A stretch of DNA of 64,000 nucleotides, taken from the NCBI RefSeq assembly GCF_002115785.1, contig NZ_JFJY01000002.1, positions 574,689 to 638,688 of the forward strand, written 5' to 3'. The stretch comes from Thalassospira sp. MCCC 1A03138. Lineage in GTDB: Bacteria > Pseudomonadota > Alphaproteobacteria > Rhodospirillales > Thalassospiraceae. Below are positions 20,831 to 29,555 of the stretch, in pieces. Positions within the stretch are counted from its first letter, which is position 1. Each line of letters begins with the position of its first letter. A model generated the notes under the pieces. That model saw only the letters and a program-made list of their open reading frames with translations, searched no databases and had not been told where the DNA came from. The translations under genes and the position numbers were made by a program.

Positions 20831-22561
20831 ATGTCCTCCGCCGCTATTGCGCGACCGGTGCGTTTTTCTTCGCTTGGTCCATACATGGTCGCTGGGATTG
20901 TGGTCCTGTTCCTTGGGACATTCCTTCTGGTGCCGGTCCTGAAAGTTATTCAGGTGGCGTTCCAGGACCCGTCCAGTGGTTCGTTCACGATGGTGAACTT
21001 CCAGGACTTCTTTAACAGTTCGCTTTTCCGCCAGTCCTTCTTCAACTCGGTCTATGTGTCGGGCATGTCTGTCGTGTTTGCGTCGGCATTTGCGCTGCCT
21101 CTGGCCTATTTCACGACCCGTTTCAATTTCTCGGGTTCGGTTATTATCCAGACGCTTGCCTTTGTGCCGCTGATCATGCCGCCCTTTATCGGTGCGGTGG
21201 CCATGCAATTGCTGTTTGGATCGAATGGCAGCGTAAACCTTTTGATGCGCGACTGGTTCGGGTTCGACATTCCCTTCATGGAAGGTTTGAATGGCGTCAT
21301 CTTCGTTCAGTCCATTCACTATTTCCCGTTCATCCTGATCAATCTCAGTGCCAGCCTTCAGAACATTGACCGTTCGATGGAAGAAGCAGGCCAGATGCTG
21401 GGTTCAAGTGGTTTCCGTCTGTTCCGCCGCATTGTCTTCCCGCTGGCCATGCCGGGTTATATTGCCGGCGCGTCGCTTGTTTTCGTCAAGGTCTTTGACG
21501 ATCTTGGAACGCCGCTTTTGCTGAACGTCAACACCATGCTGGCCCCGCAGGCTTATCTGCGTATTTCGTCGATCGGTATTTCTGATCCGATGGGTTATGT
21601 GATTTCCTGTATCCTGATTGTCTTCTCGGTCTTTGCGATGTGGGTGGCGTTCCTTGGCATGCGCGGCAAGGATTATTCGACGACGCAAAAAGGCGGGGGC
21701 GGTCTTTCCAAGCGCGATCTGCGTTCGCATGAAGCAATTCTTTGTTATGTCGTGATCTTCTCTATCCTGGGGATCGTTCTGGCCCCGCATTTGGGCTTGT
21801 TGTTGCTGTCCTTCGGGTCTGTCTGGTCCTTTAGTGTCCTGCCTGACAGCTTCACCACCAGCCACTATGGCACGGCATTTACCTCTGCCTGGACCTTTAT
21901 CAAAAACACGCTGATCTATGCCGGTCTTGCCGGGGTTATCGATATCGTCCTTGGCACCGCCATCGCCTACGTGGTGATGCGCACCAATGTGATTGGTCGC
22001 AAGTGGCTTGATTACCTTGCCGTGTCGGCCCTTGCAGTTCCGGGCGTTGTGCTTGGTATCGGTTATCTGCGTGTGTTCTATGGCGTGAATATGCCCTTCA
22101 CCGATCAGCCGATGGCAACCTGGTGGGGGATTATTGTAATTGCCCTTGCTGTACGCCGTTTGCCTTATGCGCTTCGTTCCTGCACCGCTGCCTTGCAGCA
22201 GGTTTCGCCGTCACTTGAAGAAGCATCGGAAAACCTTGGTGCATCGAAGTTCCGTACGGTTCGGCGCATTGTCGTTCCGCTGATGGCAAGCGGCCTTGTG
22301 GCCGGTTTTGTTACCAGCTTCTCGACCGCTGCGGTCGAATTGTCGGCAACCATCATGCTTGTTTCGACTGAAAATGACGCACCGCTTGCCTATGGACTTT
22401 ACCTGTTCATGCAATCCGCGGCCGGACGTGGTCCGGGTGCGGCACTGGGTGTCATGGCTGTGATCATCGTTGGTCTGGCAACTTATCTGTCACACCGCAT
22501 GGTTGATCGTGCGCGTCAGCAGCGCAGCAGCATGGAACAAGCCACAGGGGACGTCGCATGA
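20831..22561 (+). CDS. ABC transporter permease, fused two-domain (FbpB/ThiP type)
   Basis: This is a 576-residue inner-membrane permease made of two fused BPD_transp_1 domains, each with about six helices. The EAA loops that contact the ATPase are seen as EEAGQMLGSSGFRLFRRIVF in the first half and EEASENLGASKFRTVRRIVV in the second. Fused permeases like this are typical of the iron, thiamine and 2-aminoethylphosphonate importer family. The start at MSSAAIARPVRF is set by GGAG 8 bp upstream. The stop overlaps the ATPase start by 4 bp. Confidence 0.88.
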   Translation: MSSAAIARPVRFSSLGPYMVAGIVVLFLGTFLLVPVLKVIQVAFQDPSSGSFTMVNFQDFFNSSLFRQSFFNSVYVSGMSVVFASAFALPLAYFTTRFNFSGSVIIQTLAFVPLIMPPFIGAVAMQLLFGSNGSVNLLMRDWFGFDIPFMEGLNGVIFVQSIHYFPFILINLSASLQNIDRSMEEAGQMLGSSGFRLFRRIVFPLAMPGYIAGASLVFVKVFDDLGTPLLLNVNTMLAPQAYLRISSIGISDPMGYVISCILIVFSVFAMWVAFLGMRGKDYSTTQKGGGGLSKRDLRSHEAILCYVVIFSILGIVLAPHLGLLLLSFGSVWSFSVLPDSFTTSHYGTAFTSAWTFIKNTLIYAGLAGVIDIVLGTAIAYVVMRTNVIGRKWLDYLAVSALAVPGVVLGIGYLRVFYGVNMPFTDQPMATWWGIIVIALAVRRLPYALRSCTAALQQVSPSLEEASENLGASKFRTVRRIVVPLMASGLVAGFVTSFSTAAVELSATIMLVSTENDAPLAYGLYLFMQSAAGRGPGAALGVMAVIIVGLATYLSHRMVDRARQQRSSMEQATGDVA

Positions 22562-23682
22562 CCGTAACAAGAACTCCTTCCAATAATCGTCGCGCGGAGG
22601 CCGACACCATGACCACGATGCAATCCTCACCGGTTCAGATCGACATCGAAAATCTTTCCCTGTCATTCGGCAATACCGAAGTTCTCAAAGGGGTCAATCT
22701 GGCCATTCGTCCGGGCGAATTCTTTGCCTTTCTCGGCCCGTCCGGTTCGGGTAAATCGACCCTTCTTCGTGCCATCGCCGGATTTGGTCCGACCCCGAAA
22801 GGTCAGATCAAGCTTGATGGACAGGACATTGTCGGGTCTGTGCCTTGGCAGCGTAATGTCGGCATGGTGTTCCAAAGCTATGCACTTTGGCCGCATATGA
22901 CGGTTGCCAAAAACGTTGCCTTTGGCCTTGAAGAACGCAAGGTTCCGGCATCAGAAATCGGGCCGAAAGTCCGTGCAGCACTGGAACTGGTTGGCATGGG
23001 GGACTATGCCGAACGTTTTCCGTCGCAGCTTTCAGGCGGACAGCAGCAGCGTGTTGCACTTGCACGTACCATCGTTGTGGAACCGCGTGTTCTTCTTCTT
23101 GATGAGCCGCTTTCAAACCTTGATGCGAATTTGCGTGTGCAAATGCGGCAGGACCTTCTCAAGTTGCAACGTCGCTTGGGCATTACCACGATCTTCGTCA
23201 CCCACGATCAGGAAGAAGCAAACACGATCTGTGACCGAATTGCCGTTATGGCAGACGGGGTGGTGCAGCAAATTGGTCGCCCTGACGAGGTTTACGATAA
23301 TCCAGCCAACAGCTTCGTTGCAAAATTCCTTGGGACCGCAAACATCCTCGAAGGTGAGGTTGTCGCATCTGCGGAGGGCAAGAGCTTCGATTGCGGTGCC
23401 GACCTTCGCATTCCGGTCGATGCAGACGAAGCAACTGGCAAAGCACGGTTGGTGGTACGTCCTGAAAGTATCGAGTTTGCGGCTGATGGTGCGAACGACT
23501 CCTTGTCAGGCTTGGTTGCTTCTGCCGAGTTCCTCGGCGGGATGGTGCGCTATGCGATCGATGTAAACGGTCAGGAACTGTTGGTCGACGAACGACATAC
23601 GCGTGGCAAGAAGCGTATGGAAAAGGGTGAAAACGTTGCGCTTAAGCTTGACCCTGCCCAGGCGGTTCTGATCCGCGATTGA
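22558..23682 (+). CDS. ABC transporter ATP-binding protein (FbpC/PotA type)
   Basis: This 374-residue ATPase powers the importer. It shows Walker A GPSGSGKST, Q-loop VFQSYALWPHMTV, signature LSGGQQQRVALART, Walker B VLLLDEPLSNLDA and the H-loop THDQEEA. A C-terminal TOBE-like domain follows from about residue 290. The 4-bp overlap with the permease supports the start at 22558. ATG at 22609 has a better Shine-Dalgarno (GGAGG, 8 bp) and would remove 17 residues that lie before the domain. A perfect 28-bp palindrome terminates the operon. Confidence 0.9.
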   Translation: MTVTRTPSNNRRAEADTMTTMQSSPVQIDIENLSLSFGNTEVLKGVNLAIRPGEFFAFLGPSGSGKSTLLRAIAGFGPTPKGQIKLDGQDIVGSVPWQRNVGMVFQSYALWPHMTVAKNVAFGLEERKVPASEIGPKVRAALELVGMGDYAERFPSQLSGGQQQRVALARTIVVEPRVLLLDEPLSNLDANLRVQMRQDLLKLQRRLGITTIFVTHDQEEANTICDRIAVMADGVVQQIGRPDEVYDNPANSFVAKFLGTANILEGEVVASAEGKSFDCGADLRIPVDADEATGKARLVVRPESIEFAADGANDSLSGLVASAEFLGGMVRYAIDVNGQELLVDERHTRGKKRMEKGENVALKLDPAQAVLIRD

Positions 23683-23697
23683 TTTTAACCAATTGGA

Positions 23698-23734
23698 GCA
23701 TTGAGCCGCCATGGCGGCTCAATGCCCTTTTTTG
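23698..23734 (+). terminator. Rho-independent terminator of the ABC operon
   Basis: Positions 23698-23725 form a perfect 28-bp palindrome (arms GCATTGAGCCGCC...), followed by CCTTTTTTG. It separates the importer operon from the phosphatase gene. Confidence 0.88.
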
Positions 23735-23759
23735 TGATTAGGATCGCAAAGGTTTGAAA

Positions 23760-24431
23760 ATGTCTGAAACGAAACTCCCGACAATTGTGCTGATCCGCCA
23801 TGGTGAAACCCAGTGGAACATCGAAGGACGCTTGCAGGGCCAACGAGATGCACCACTCACTGTAAACGGGTTCCGACAAGTTTGCGCCGTTGCCGAAAAC
23901 ACACGTGATATCTGGATGAAGTTGTCTGCTGATAGAGCCGTTAGTTATTTCTCCAGTCCACTTGGTCGCGCGCGTCAGACAGCCTCTGTTCTCGCCGATT
24001 GCTGGGGAATCCGGTACTCGGATTTCCAATACAACGATGCCATTGCGGAACGGAACTATGGCGCATGGGAGGGCATGACCTTGCCAGAAATTTCTCGGCT
24101 CCGTCCTCTGGAGTTTGATGCACACCAACGTGATATTTGGGGTTATCAGGTCCCCGACGGAGAGAGCAAAAATCAGTTAAGTACAAGGATCAAGCATTGG
24201 CTTGCCACGCTTTCCGTCGACAACCCACATGTGATCGTGACCCACAGCGGCTGTTTTCGTCTAATTCGTGGGCTTTATGTTGGTGCTTCAAAGATGGAAA
24301 TGGATGCATACCGCGAACCGCAAACAACGTCTTATTTGCTTAGTGACGGTAAAGAGCTCGAATACACGATGCCGATAGAGTTGACCAAAAGGTTCGACTT
24401 GAACTCACAAGCGCTGACAGTTCAGATTTGA
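23760..24431 (+). CDS. Histidine phosphatase family protein (phosphoglycerate mutase-like)
   Basis: This 223-residue cytosolic protein has the RHG motif (VLIRHGETQWN) with the phospho-accepting His, the acid residue in AERNYGAWEG, and the second His in VIVTHSGCFRL. It has the length of a cofactor-independent phosphatase or mutase of the GpmB/CobC group. No other gene here points to cobalamin synthesis. Its place just behind an importer controlled by a phosphoglycerate-type sensing system suggests it dephosphorylates an imported compound, but a terminator separates them and the GC drops, so it may be unrelated cargo. Confidence 0.8.
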   Translation: MSETKLPTIVLIRHGETQWNIEGRLQGQRDAPLTVNGFRQVCAVAENTRDIWMKLSADRAVSYFSSPLGRARQTASVLADCWGIRYSDFQYNDAIAERNYGAWEGMTLPEISRLRPLEFDAHQRDIWGYQVPDGESKNQLSTRIKHWLATLSVDNPHVIVTHSGCFRLIRGLYVGASKMEMDAYREPQTTSYLLSDGKELEYTMPIELTKRFDLNSQALTVQI

Positions 24432-24485
24432 AGTTGGTATCGGTTTGCGGGAATTTGAAAGTAGGCTGATATCCCGCGATTTGAA

Positions 24486-24592
24486 TTGCAGGTTGATGGC
24501 TCGGTATTATATATTTTCCATAACAACACCCCCCACGCTTATCCTGCAGTTCTTAGGAGTTCAGTGATGCGCCTCTTGGGGGGTTATTTTTT
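24486..24592 (+). ncRNA. Possible short RNA or leader ending in a GC hairpin
   Basis: TTGCAG (24486-24491) and TATATT (24510-24515), 18 bp apart, form a possible promoter. About 15 bp later, CCCCCC (24529-24534) can pair with GGGGGG (24578-24583), which is followed by TTATTTTTT. This could be a short terminated RNA or an attenuator before the Fic gene. Most of the loop is unpaired, so the evidence is modest. Confidence 0.3.
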
Positions 24593-24656
24593 GCCAAAAT
24601 CGCGAGTTGTTGTAGGTTTTGCCTCTTCCGTGAAATTTATTCACGTCATAATGTGA
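24567..24656 (+). CDS. Possible 29-residue small ORF
   Basis: ATG at 24567 has AGGAG 7 bp upstream and opens a 29-codon frame (MRLLGGYFLPKSRVVVGF...) ending at TGA 24654-24656. Translation would pass through the G-rich arm and T tract of the hairpin above, so it could act as a leader peptide for the Fic gene. There is no homology that I recognise. Confidence 0.2.
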   Translation: MRLLGGYFLPKSRVVVGFASSVKFIHVIM

Positions 24657-24683
24657 GCCGAATATGGTGATTAATCGGCTCAC
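24653..24683. promoter_or_regulatory. Inverted repeat before the Fic gene
   Basis: GTGAGCCGA (24653-24661) and TCGGCTCAC (24675-24683) form a perfect 9-bp inverted repeat with a 13-bp spacer. It ends just before the GAGGAGG ribosome binding site of the Fic gene. It is either an operator, possibly for the winged helix of the Fic protein itself, or an RNA hairpin that controls ribosome access. Confidence 0.5.
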
Positions 24684-24697
24684 GAGGAGGTATTGTG

Positions 24698-25804
24698 ATG
24701 GGCAAATGGAACTGGCAGCACAGTGATTGGCCCAACTTCACTTGGGATAGGCAGCAAACCCAACCCTACTTACCTTCTGTTTATCATAAACAGGGATACC
24801 TGGCCGGATTGGTCAACTCGCTGAACGGCAGACGAGCCTTAATCACCAAAGCACTTACTGAGAACATTGTTGCTTCTTTTGCAATTGAGGGCGAGTACCT
24901 AAACGCAACTGAAGTATCCTATGAAATCGAGCGAGGGTTTGGCCGACCTTCCTCTTGCGATGAGGCCAAGAGTGTCGGGCTGCTGGAGGGAAACGCCGCT
25001 GCTTTGATATCAACCGTTTTTGACGAGTCCTCTCAAGACCTTACTCTGCATCGATTGGGGATGTGGCAGCGCTGCATGTTCGAGAGGACCTACTCGCCAG
25101 CTCAAATCGGACAGCCTGCAACGTGGCGAACTGAAGATATGAAGGTGGTTTCCGGTGGAACCTGCGACCGGAAAATTCATTTCGAAGCCCCTGACGCATC
25201 ACGCGTCGAAATTGAGATGGAAGCATTCCTTAATTGGTTTGTTTCCAGTCGGGAAAGCAAAGAAATAGACCCGGTCTCGCGAGCTGCTTTGGCGCACCTG
25301 TGGTTCGTGACCTTGCATCCGTTCGAAGATGGCAATGGCAGGAGCGCACGCGCGGTTGCTGACCTGGCACTGTTTCAGTCAGACAGCAATGCTGTCTTGT
25401 ACCCAATGGCGCCTTACATATTAGCCGACCGTGAGAACTATTACCGAGTGTTGGAGCAAACTCAGTCTTTCGGTTTGGAAATAACGGAATGGATGGTTTG
25501 GTTTTTCAAAACTTTGGAAAATGCACTTGAAGGTGCGATACCGAGATTAAGCTGGAGTGTTGAAGCGAACAGCCTCGTGACAATGCAGCCAGAAAATCGA
25601 CTTCTGACGCAACAAGTTAGAATTCTTGTGTTGCTGCATGATGATGCGGATCAAAATGTCATAAGCGCATCACAATATGCTGCGATTAATAGCGTTAGTA
25701 AGGCGACAGCGACGCGCCACCTTACTGACCTGGTTGACAAAGGCTATCTATGCGTTTGCGAAGGACGCGGCCGTTCGACGAAATACCGTTTGTCAGGAAA
25801 ATAA
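24698..25804 (+). CDS. Fic family protein with C-terminal winged helix
   Basis: This is a 368-residue Fic-domain protein, predicted to transfer AMP or another phosphate-linked group from a nucleotide to a target protein. The N-terminal domain (WNWQHSDWPNFTWD) is the DUF4172 type. The inhibitory helix motif reads SFAIEGEYLN, and the active loop is HPFEDGNGRSAR with all key residues. The last 80 residues form a winged helix (SVSKATATRHLTDLVDKGYL), so it may bind DNA. The start has a strong GAGGAGG 7 bp upstream; a GTG one codon earlier is possible. Fic genes are frequent accessory cargo. No antitoxin partner is adjacent, which fits self-inhibition. Confidence 0.88.
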   Translation: MGKWNWQHSDWPNFTWDRQQTQPYLPSVYHKQGYLAGLVNSLNGRRALITKALTENIVASFAIEGEYLNATEVSYEIERGFGRPSSCDEAKSVGLLEGNAAALISTVFDESSQDLTLHRLGMWQRCMFERTYSPAQIGQPATWRTEDMKVVSGGTCDRKIHFEAPDASRVEIEMEAFLNWFVSSRESKEIDPVSRAALAHLWFVTLHPFEDGNGRSARAVADLALFQSDSNAVLYPMAPYILADRENYYRVLEQTQSFGLEITEWMVWFFKTLENALEGAIPRLSWSVEANSLVTMQPENRLLTQQVRILVLLHDDADQNVISASQYAAINSVSKATATRHLTDLVDKGYLCVCEGRGRSTKYRLSGK

Positions 25805-25815
25805 TTGATCAGGCA

Positions 25816-26793
25816 TTAGACCATTCCAAAATCTGGTATGCCCTGACGCATGATTTCGCGAAGGGTTAGAGAATAACGAGAGGGCCGGGTGTCTCCTTTT
25901 GGACGACGAACAATCTTCATTTCGCTGCCCGTTTCATCAAATTCGATTATCCCGACTTGATGAATGTCCAGAGCATCAATCGCAAAATTAATTTCTTCTG
26001 ATGGCCAACGGAACGAGTTGTTTCTGCAAAGCCATACGTGCCGGAAAAAGCTCGATCGATAATCGATATCTGATAGCAGGTTCTGGAAAGCGAGTTTGTT
26101 GTTTCTTGGGGAGCCGGTCATGAACATGAAGCCGTCAACCAGCTGTAAGGCGCCATCCTCGCCACAGCGAATGCCAACAGCGTCAATGCTGACGAATTCG
26201 AAGTTGTATCTTTTAAAATAGATACTGACATCGTCACCTCCATAAAGAAGCGACTTGTGCTCATCGATCAGAGCAAGCGCGTCTTTTCTGTGGAGGGCGT
26301 CTTTGGGCATCAGGAACGTTGGAGCGGCTGATGAAGAGTATTTGCGGTTCGTTACTTCACTGAGGATTTCCTTGATGCGAACAACCGGGACCTTTTTGTC
26401 TCGCATCTCAGCCAAGAGATCGAGTGCAGCGTCTGGATCTGCACTGTGAATACGTGCGAACAATTCTGCAGTGTGAAAGTGACCCAGTACGTCAAACAGG
26501 GCATTTGGTTCGAGTGCGCGCTGTCCGAGAATTTCTTGCAGTTTCATTTTTTCGCGATCTGCGATGGCATTTCCGCGGATGAGTGTTGAGCGCATGCGTT
26601 GCAATGCGTTGCGTGTGTATCGCGTTTTCTGAGCAAGCATTTCCCAGAAATGTTCTTTATTTGCAGAGTATTGCTTACCTGCTGGCGTTCTCTCGATCGC
26701 ATTAATGAGCATTGCGATCTCTGTCCATGGAAGTCTGCGATCCCGGGCATTATCGAGTTTTGCAAGAAGTTCATCGAACGATTGTGTGCTCAT
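25816..26793 (-). CDS. Unknown protein, divergent from tnsA
   Basis: I do not recognise this 325-residue protein. The first 130 residues are helical and could include a helix-turn-helix around residues 20-75 (LPWTEIAMLINAIERTP, then TRYTRNALQRMRSTL). The C-terminal half is mixed alpha/beta, with YNFEFVSIDAVGIRCGEDG and ALDIHQVGIIEFDETGSEM, somewhat like a small nuclease or sensor core, but no catalytic motif is clear. It is transcribed divergently from tnsABC-tniQ with only 115 bp between them, and that gap holds an inverted repeat. It converges with the Fic gene, 11 bp apart. The layout suggests a regulator or accessory factor of the transposon. Confidence 0.6.
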   Translation of the reverse strand: MSTQSFDELLAKLDNARDRRLPWTEIAMLINAIERTPAGKQYSANKEHFWEMLAQKTRYTRNALQRMRSTLIRGNAIADREKMKLQEILGQRALEPNALFDVLGHFHTAELFARIHSADPDAALDLLAEMRDKKVPVVRIKEILSEVTNRKYSSSAAPTFLMPKDALHRKDALALIDEHKSLLYGGDDVSIYFKRYNFEFVSIDAVGIRCGEDGALQLVDGFMFMTGSPRNNKLAFQNLLSDIDYRSSFFRHVWLCRNNSFRWPSEEINFAIDALDIHQVGIIEFDETGSEMKIVRRPKGDTRPSRYSLTLREIMRQGIPDFGMV

Positions 26794-26908
26794 TTTGATT
26801 CTTTTCCACGGTGTTGGAAGTTTCTTTCAATCACCAATAGCAGAATTTTTTGATTGTGCAAAGTTGATTCAGATCATAATATGCCACGAATCATAACGTG
26901 GATTGTGA
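26794..26908. promoter_or_regulatory. Divergent control region for tnsA and the unknown gene
   Basis: The 115-bp gap holds an inverted repeat CCACG (26884-26888) / CGTGG (26897-26901) right before tnsA. It also has ATCATAA-type motifs repeated at about 26873 and 26890. This is a plausible operator that co-regulates transposition genes and the divergent gene. Confidence 0.4.
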
Positions 26909-27556
26909 ATGATGTTTGATCCCCATGCACAAAGAAGCAGGAAGGTTGTCCGTCGAACAACGCATCGCGTTGTCGGCCGTTTCCCAAGCTTGAAATCAAG
27001 TCGGGTCGTCCACTGGGAGTCCCAGCTCGAGCGCGACATGATCCGTTTGTTGGAGTTTGATCCGGCGGTGTTGTCATATCGGGAGCAACCAGAGCCTCTT
27101 ACTTATTTCGATAGCGGAAAAAGGCGTAAATACACACCCGATTTTATCGCGCAGATGACAACTGGCGTAACTGTCTTTGAGGTGAAGCCTTACGAACAGT
27201 CCATAGCAAGCCCCTTGAAAGAGAGACTTGTGGCATTCCGGGAGTACTACAGCGCGCAAGGCATAGATTTCATGGTGATGACCGAGCGCGAAATCCGAAA
27301 AGAACCGCGACTTTCAAACATCACCAAACTCTTGCGGTATCAGCGCGAAATCGTAAATCCCGCCAGTAAGCAGGTTGTTATCAATCTCGTTGATAGTGGG
27401 GTTCAGACCCTTGAAGAGTTGTTCGAACATCTGAAAGAGCATGGTGTTCCGTTCTCGCACGTCTACGCACTCATCGCTCAAGGCAGTCTTGGCGTCGATA
27501 TTAATCAACCGATTGACAACGACGATACGCCTGTTTGTCTGCGGAGGGCTTCGTAA
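26909..27556 (+). CDS. tnsA: Tn7-like transposase subunit TnsA
   Basis: This 215-residue restriction-enzyme-like nuclease would cut the 5' ends of the transposon, so that together with TnsB it allows cut-and-paste movement. The N-terminal nuclease domain shows the acidic residues in HWESQLERDMIRLLEFDP (Glu37/Glu41), Asp78 in KYTPDF and Lys93 in VFEVKPYE. The C-terminal part (about 120-200) is the TnsC-contacting winged-helix region. All catalytic residues are in place. The stop overlaps the tnsB start by one base (TAATG). Confidence 0.92.
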   Translation: MMFDPHAQRSRKVVRRTTHRVVGRFPSLKSSRVVHWESQLERDMIRLLEFDPAVLSYREQPEPLTYFDSGKRRKYTPDFIAQMTTGVTVFEVKPYEQSIASPLKERLVAFREYYSAQGIDFMVMTEREIRKEPRLSNITKLLRYQREIVNPASKQVVINLVDSGVQTLEELFEHLKEHGVPFSHVYALIAQGSLGVDINQPIDNDDTPVCLRRAS

Positions 27557-29555
27557 TGGTTGCTGTTCGCATCGGTATGGGAACTGAGGTGTCTGTTGGT
27601 GAAACGATCTATGCCGTTCGTCGTTGCCTTGCAGGGGATATTCTTCAGCTTGAGTCCGAAGATGACGGTCAATTGGTGAAAATCCCAAGACCTGAGTTGG
27701 CGTTTTCCGTTGCCAACGGTGAAGCTTCCATCATCGTTGGTGACCGGAAGCACAAAGTTTTAGAACGCCGGGACCTGAGTGTCCTTCCCGAAAAAGATCG
27801 CGATGAGCTTCGTCGCAGGCTTGCCTACGTAAAATTGGTCGAGAAGCCGAGGGTTGCAGAGAGTGGTGCCGCCTTGGTGAAAGCCAGCATCGAAATTGGT
27901 GCGGCACAACTTAACGACCCTAAACCGCCGTCAGTGGCAACGCTTTATAACTGGTGCAAACTTTACCGTCAGGCTGGCGGTGATCCTGTGGCTTTGGTGC
28001 CGCAAACAAAGCGCCGCGGGAACCGACAACGACGATTTTCTCCTGAGGTACTCGAAATCCTTCAGGCCGTAATTAATGAGCGATTTCTGGTTACGTCCAG
28101 GCCTAGGCCAACGGATGTTTACTCTGCTGTCGTCGTCGAAATCGAAAGACTGAATGCATATAGACCAGCATTTAACTGGCGGTGCCGACGCTTAGAACTC
28201 TTTATCGCGAAATCGAGAAACTCGAGCCATACACATACTTGAAGGGTCGATATGGAAAATACATTGCGGATAAGGAAACGCGACACGTGGGAAAAGGTGC
28301 GTTCTCCTCTCGACCGCTTGAGCGGGTAGAGATCGACCACAGTCTTCTCGATATCATCGCCTACGATGAGGATCTCGATATTCCACTGGGGCGGCCAACA
28401 CTCACATTGATCATTGACCATTTTTCACGGATGCCTTTGGGCTTTTATCTCGGCTTCGAAGCGCCAGGTTCAGCGAGTGTTATGATGGCACTGCGCAATG
28501 CGATTGGAACCAAGGAATGGGTCAACGAGCGTTACCCTGACATTGAAGGCACATGGCCTTGTTATGGCGTGCCTGAGGTTCTTGTTACGGACAACGGGCC
28601 TGAATTCCATTCCAAAGACTTGGAAATCGCGTGTGCCCAACTGGGTATCACCATTCAGCATAACAAAGTGAAGTCGCCATGGACCAAAGGCGTTGTGGAG
28701 AGGATTTTTGGTGAGATCAACCGATCTCTGCTGTGTGATGCGCCGGGCAAAACCTTTCACAACAAGGATGCACGCTCTGAGAATGATGCGGTTGGAGAGG
28801 CTAGCGTTCCTGTCGCTCTTCTTGAGCATGTCTTGTGTAAATGGATTGTGGAAATTCATGCCAAGAAGATGCACGAGGGTATACGAGCAATACCGCTTGA
28901 GAGATGGACTGAAGGTGTGGAGACGTTTCCACCTCGGCTTATTTCCGATCAGGAGGACCTCAATGTTCTTCTTTCCTGCTTCAAGGAAATTCGGAAAATT
29001 CACCCCAAAGGAATCGTCATAGAGGGCATTTGGTACAGCTCAAGAACGCTGACCGAGCTCCGCAACAGTTCTACCAAGGATTTTCAGGTAGATATGAAGT
29101 TTGACCCGACCAATATGGGCCGCATTCATGTCCGTGATCCCAGAACTAATACCTATTTCAATGTCCCGGCATTGGATCCCGAATACGCAGAAGGACTCGG
29201 GTTATGGCCGCACAAGATCCTTCGTAAGTATCTTCGGAAAATGGGGGCGCGTCAGATCGATCCAACTGAACTTGCGAAAGTCAAAGAACACATTCACGAC
29301 CTTATTCAGGAATCGGCCAAGACCAAGAAGCGGAAACGCACAACCAATGCACGGATTGGACGGTTTCGTGAGTCGTCCAGCCAAGCAGCCCCAAATGAAG
29401 ATCGTATAGTCGAACCGAACACTTCTTATGAGATCTCATTTGATGCTGTGCGAAGGGCCGAGGAGGAAGATTATCGCGACAACCTGGTCGAAGATGACGA
29501 TTTTCTTGCTGACGGTATGCGGCGTATTCAGGCGGTCGGAAAGGACGACGTATGA
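27556..29555 (+). pseudogene. tnsB: Tn7-like transposase TnsB, split by a -1 frameshift
   Basis: TnsB is the DDE transposase that binds the end repeats and cuts the 3' strands. The first frame (27556-28242) encodes the N-terminal DNA-binding domains. The second frame (28182-29555) encodes the RNase-H-like core with Asp52, Asp137 and Glu173 of that frame (IDHSLL, LVTDNGPEF, GVVERIF); spacing D-35-E is normal. The break is at about 28175: adding one C after TTTAAC restores a smooth reading FNLAVPTLRTLYREI. I see no slippery heptamer that would make this programmed. Either the gene is inactive or there is a sequencing error. GGAGGG lies before the start, and the end overlaps tnsC by 4 bp. Confidence 0.88.

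Noticed and set aside
28165..28190. Programmed -1 frameshift in tnsB
   Set aside because: The local sequence CATTTAACTGG does not form a good X-XXY-YYZ slippery heptamer, and no strong stimulatory hairpin was evident. A deletion of one base is simpler.
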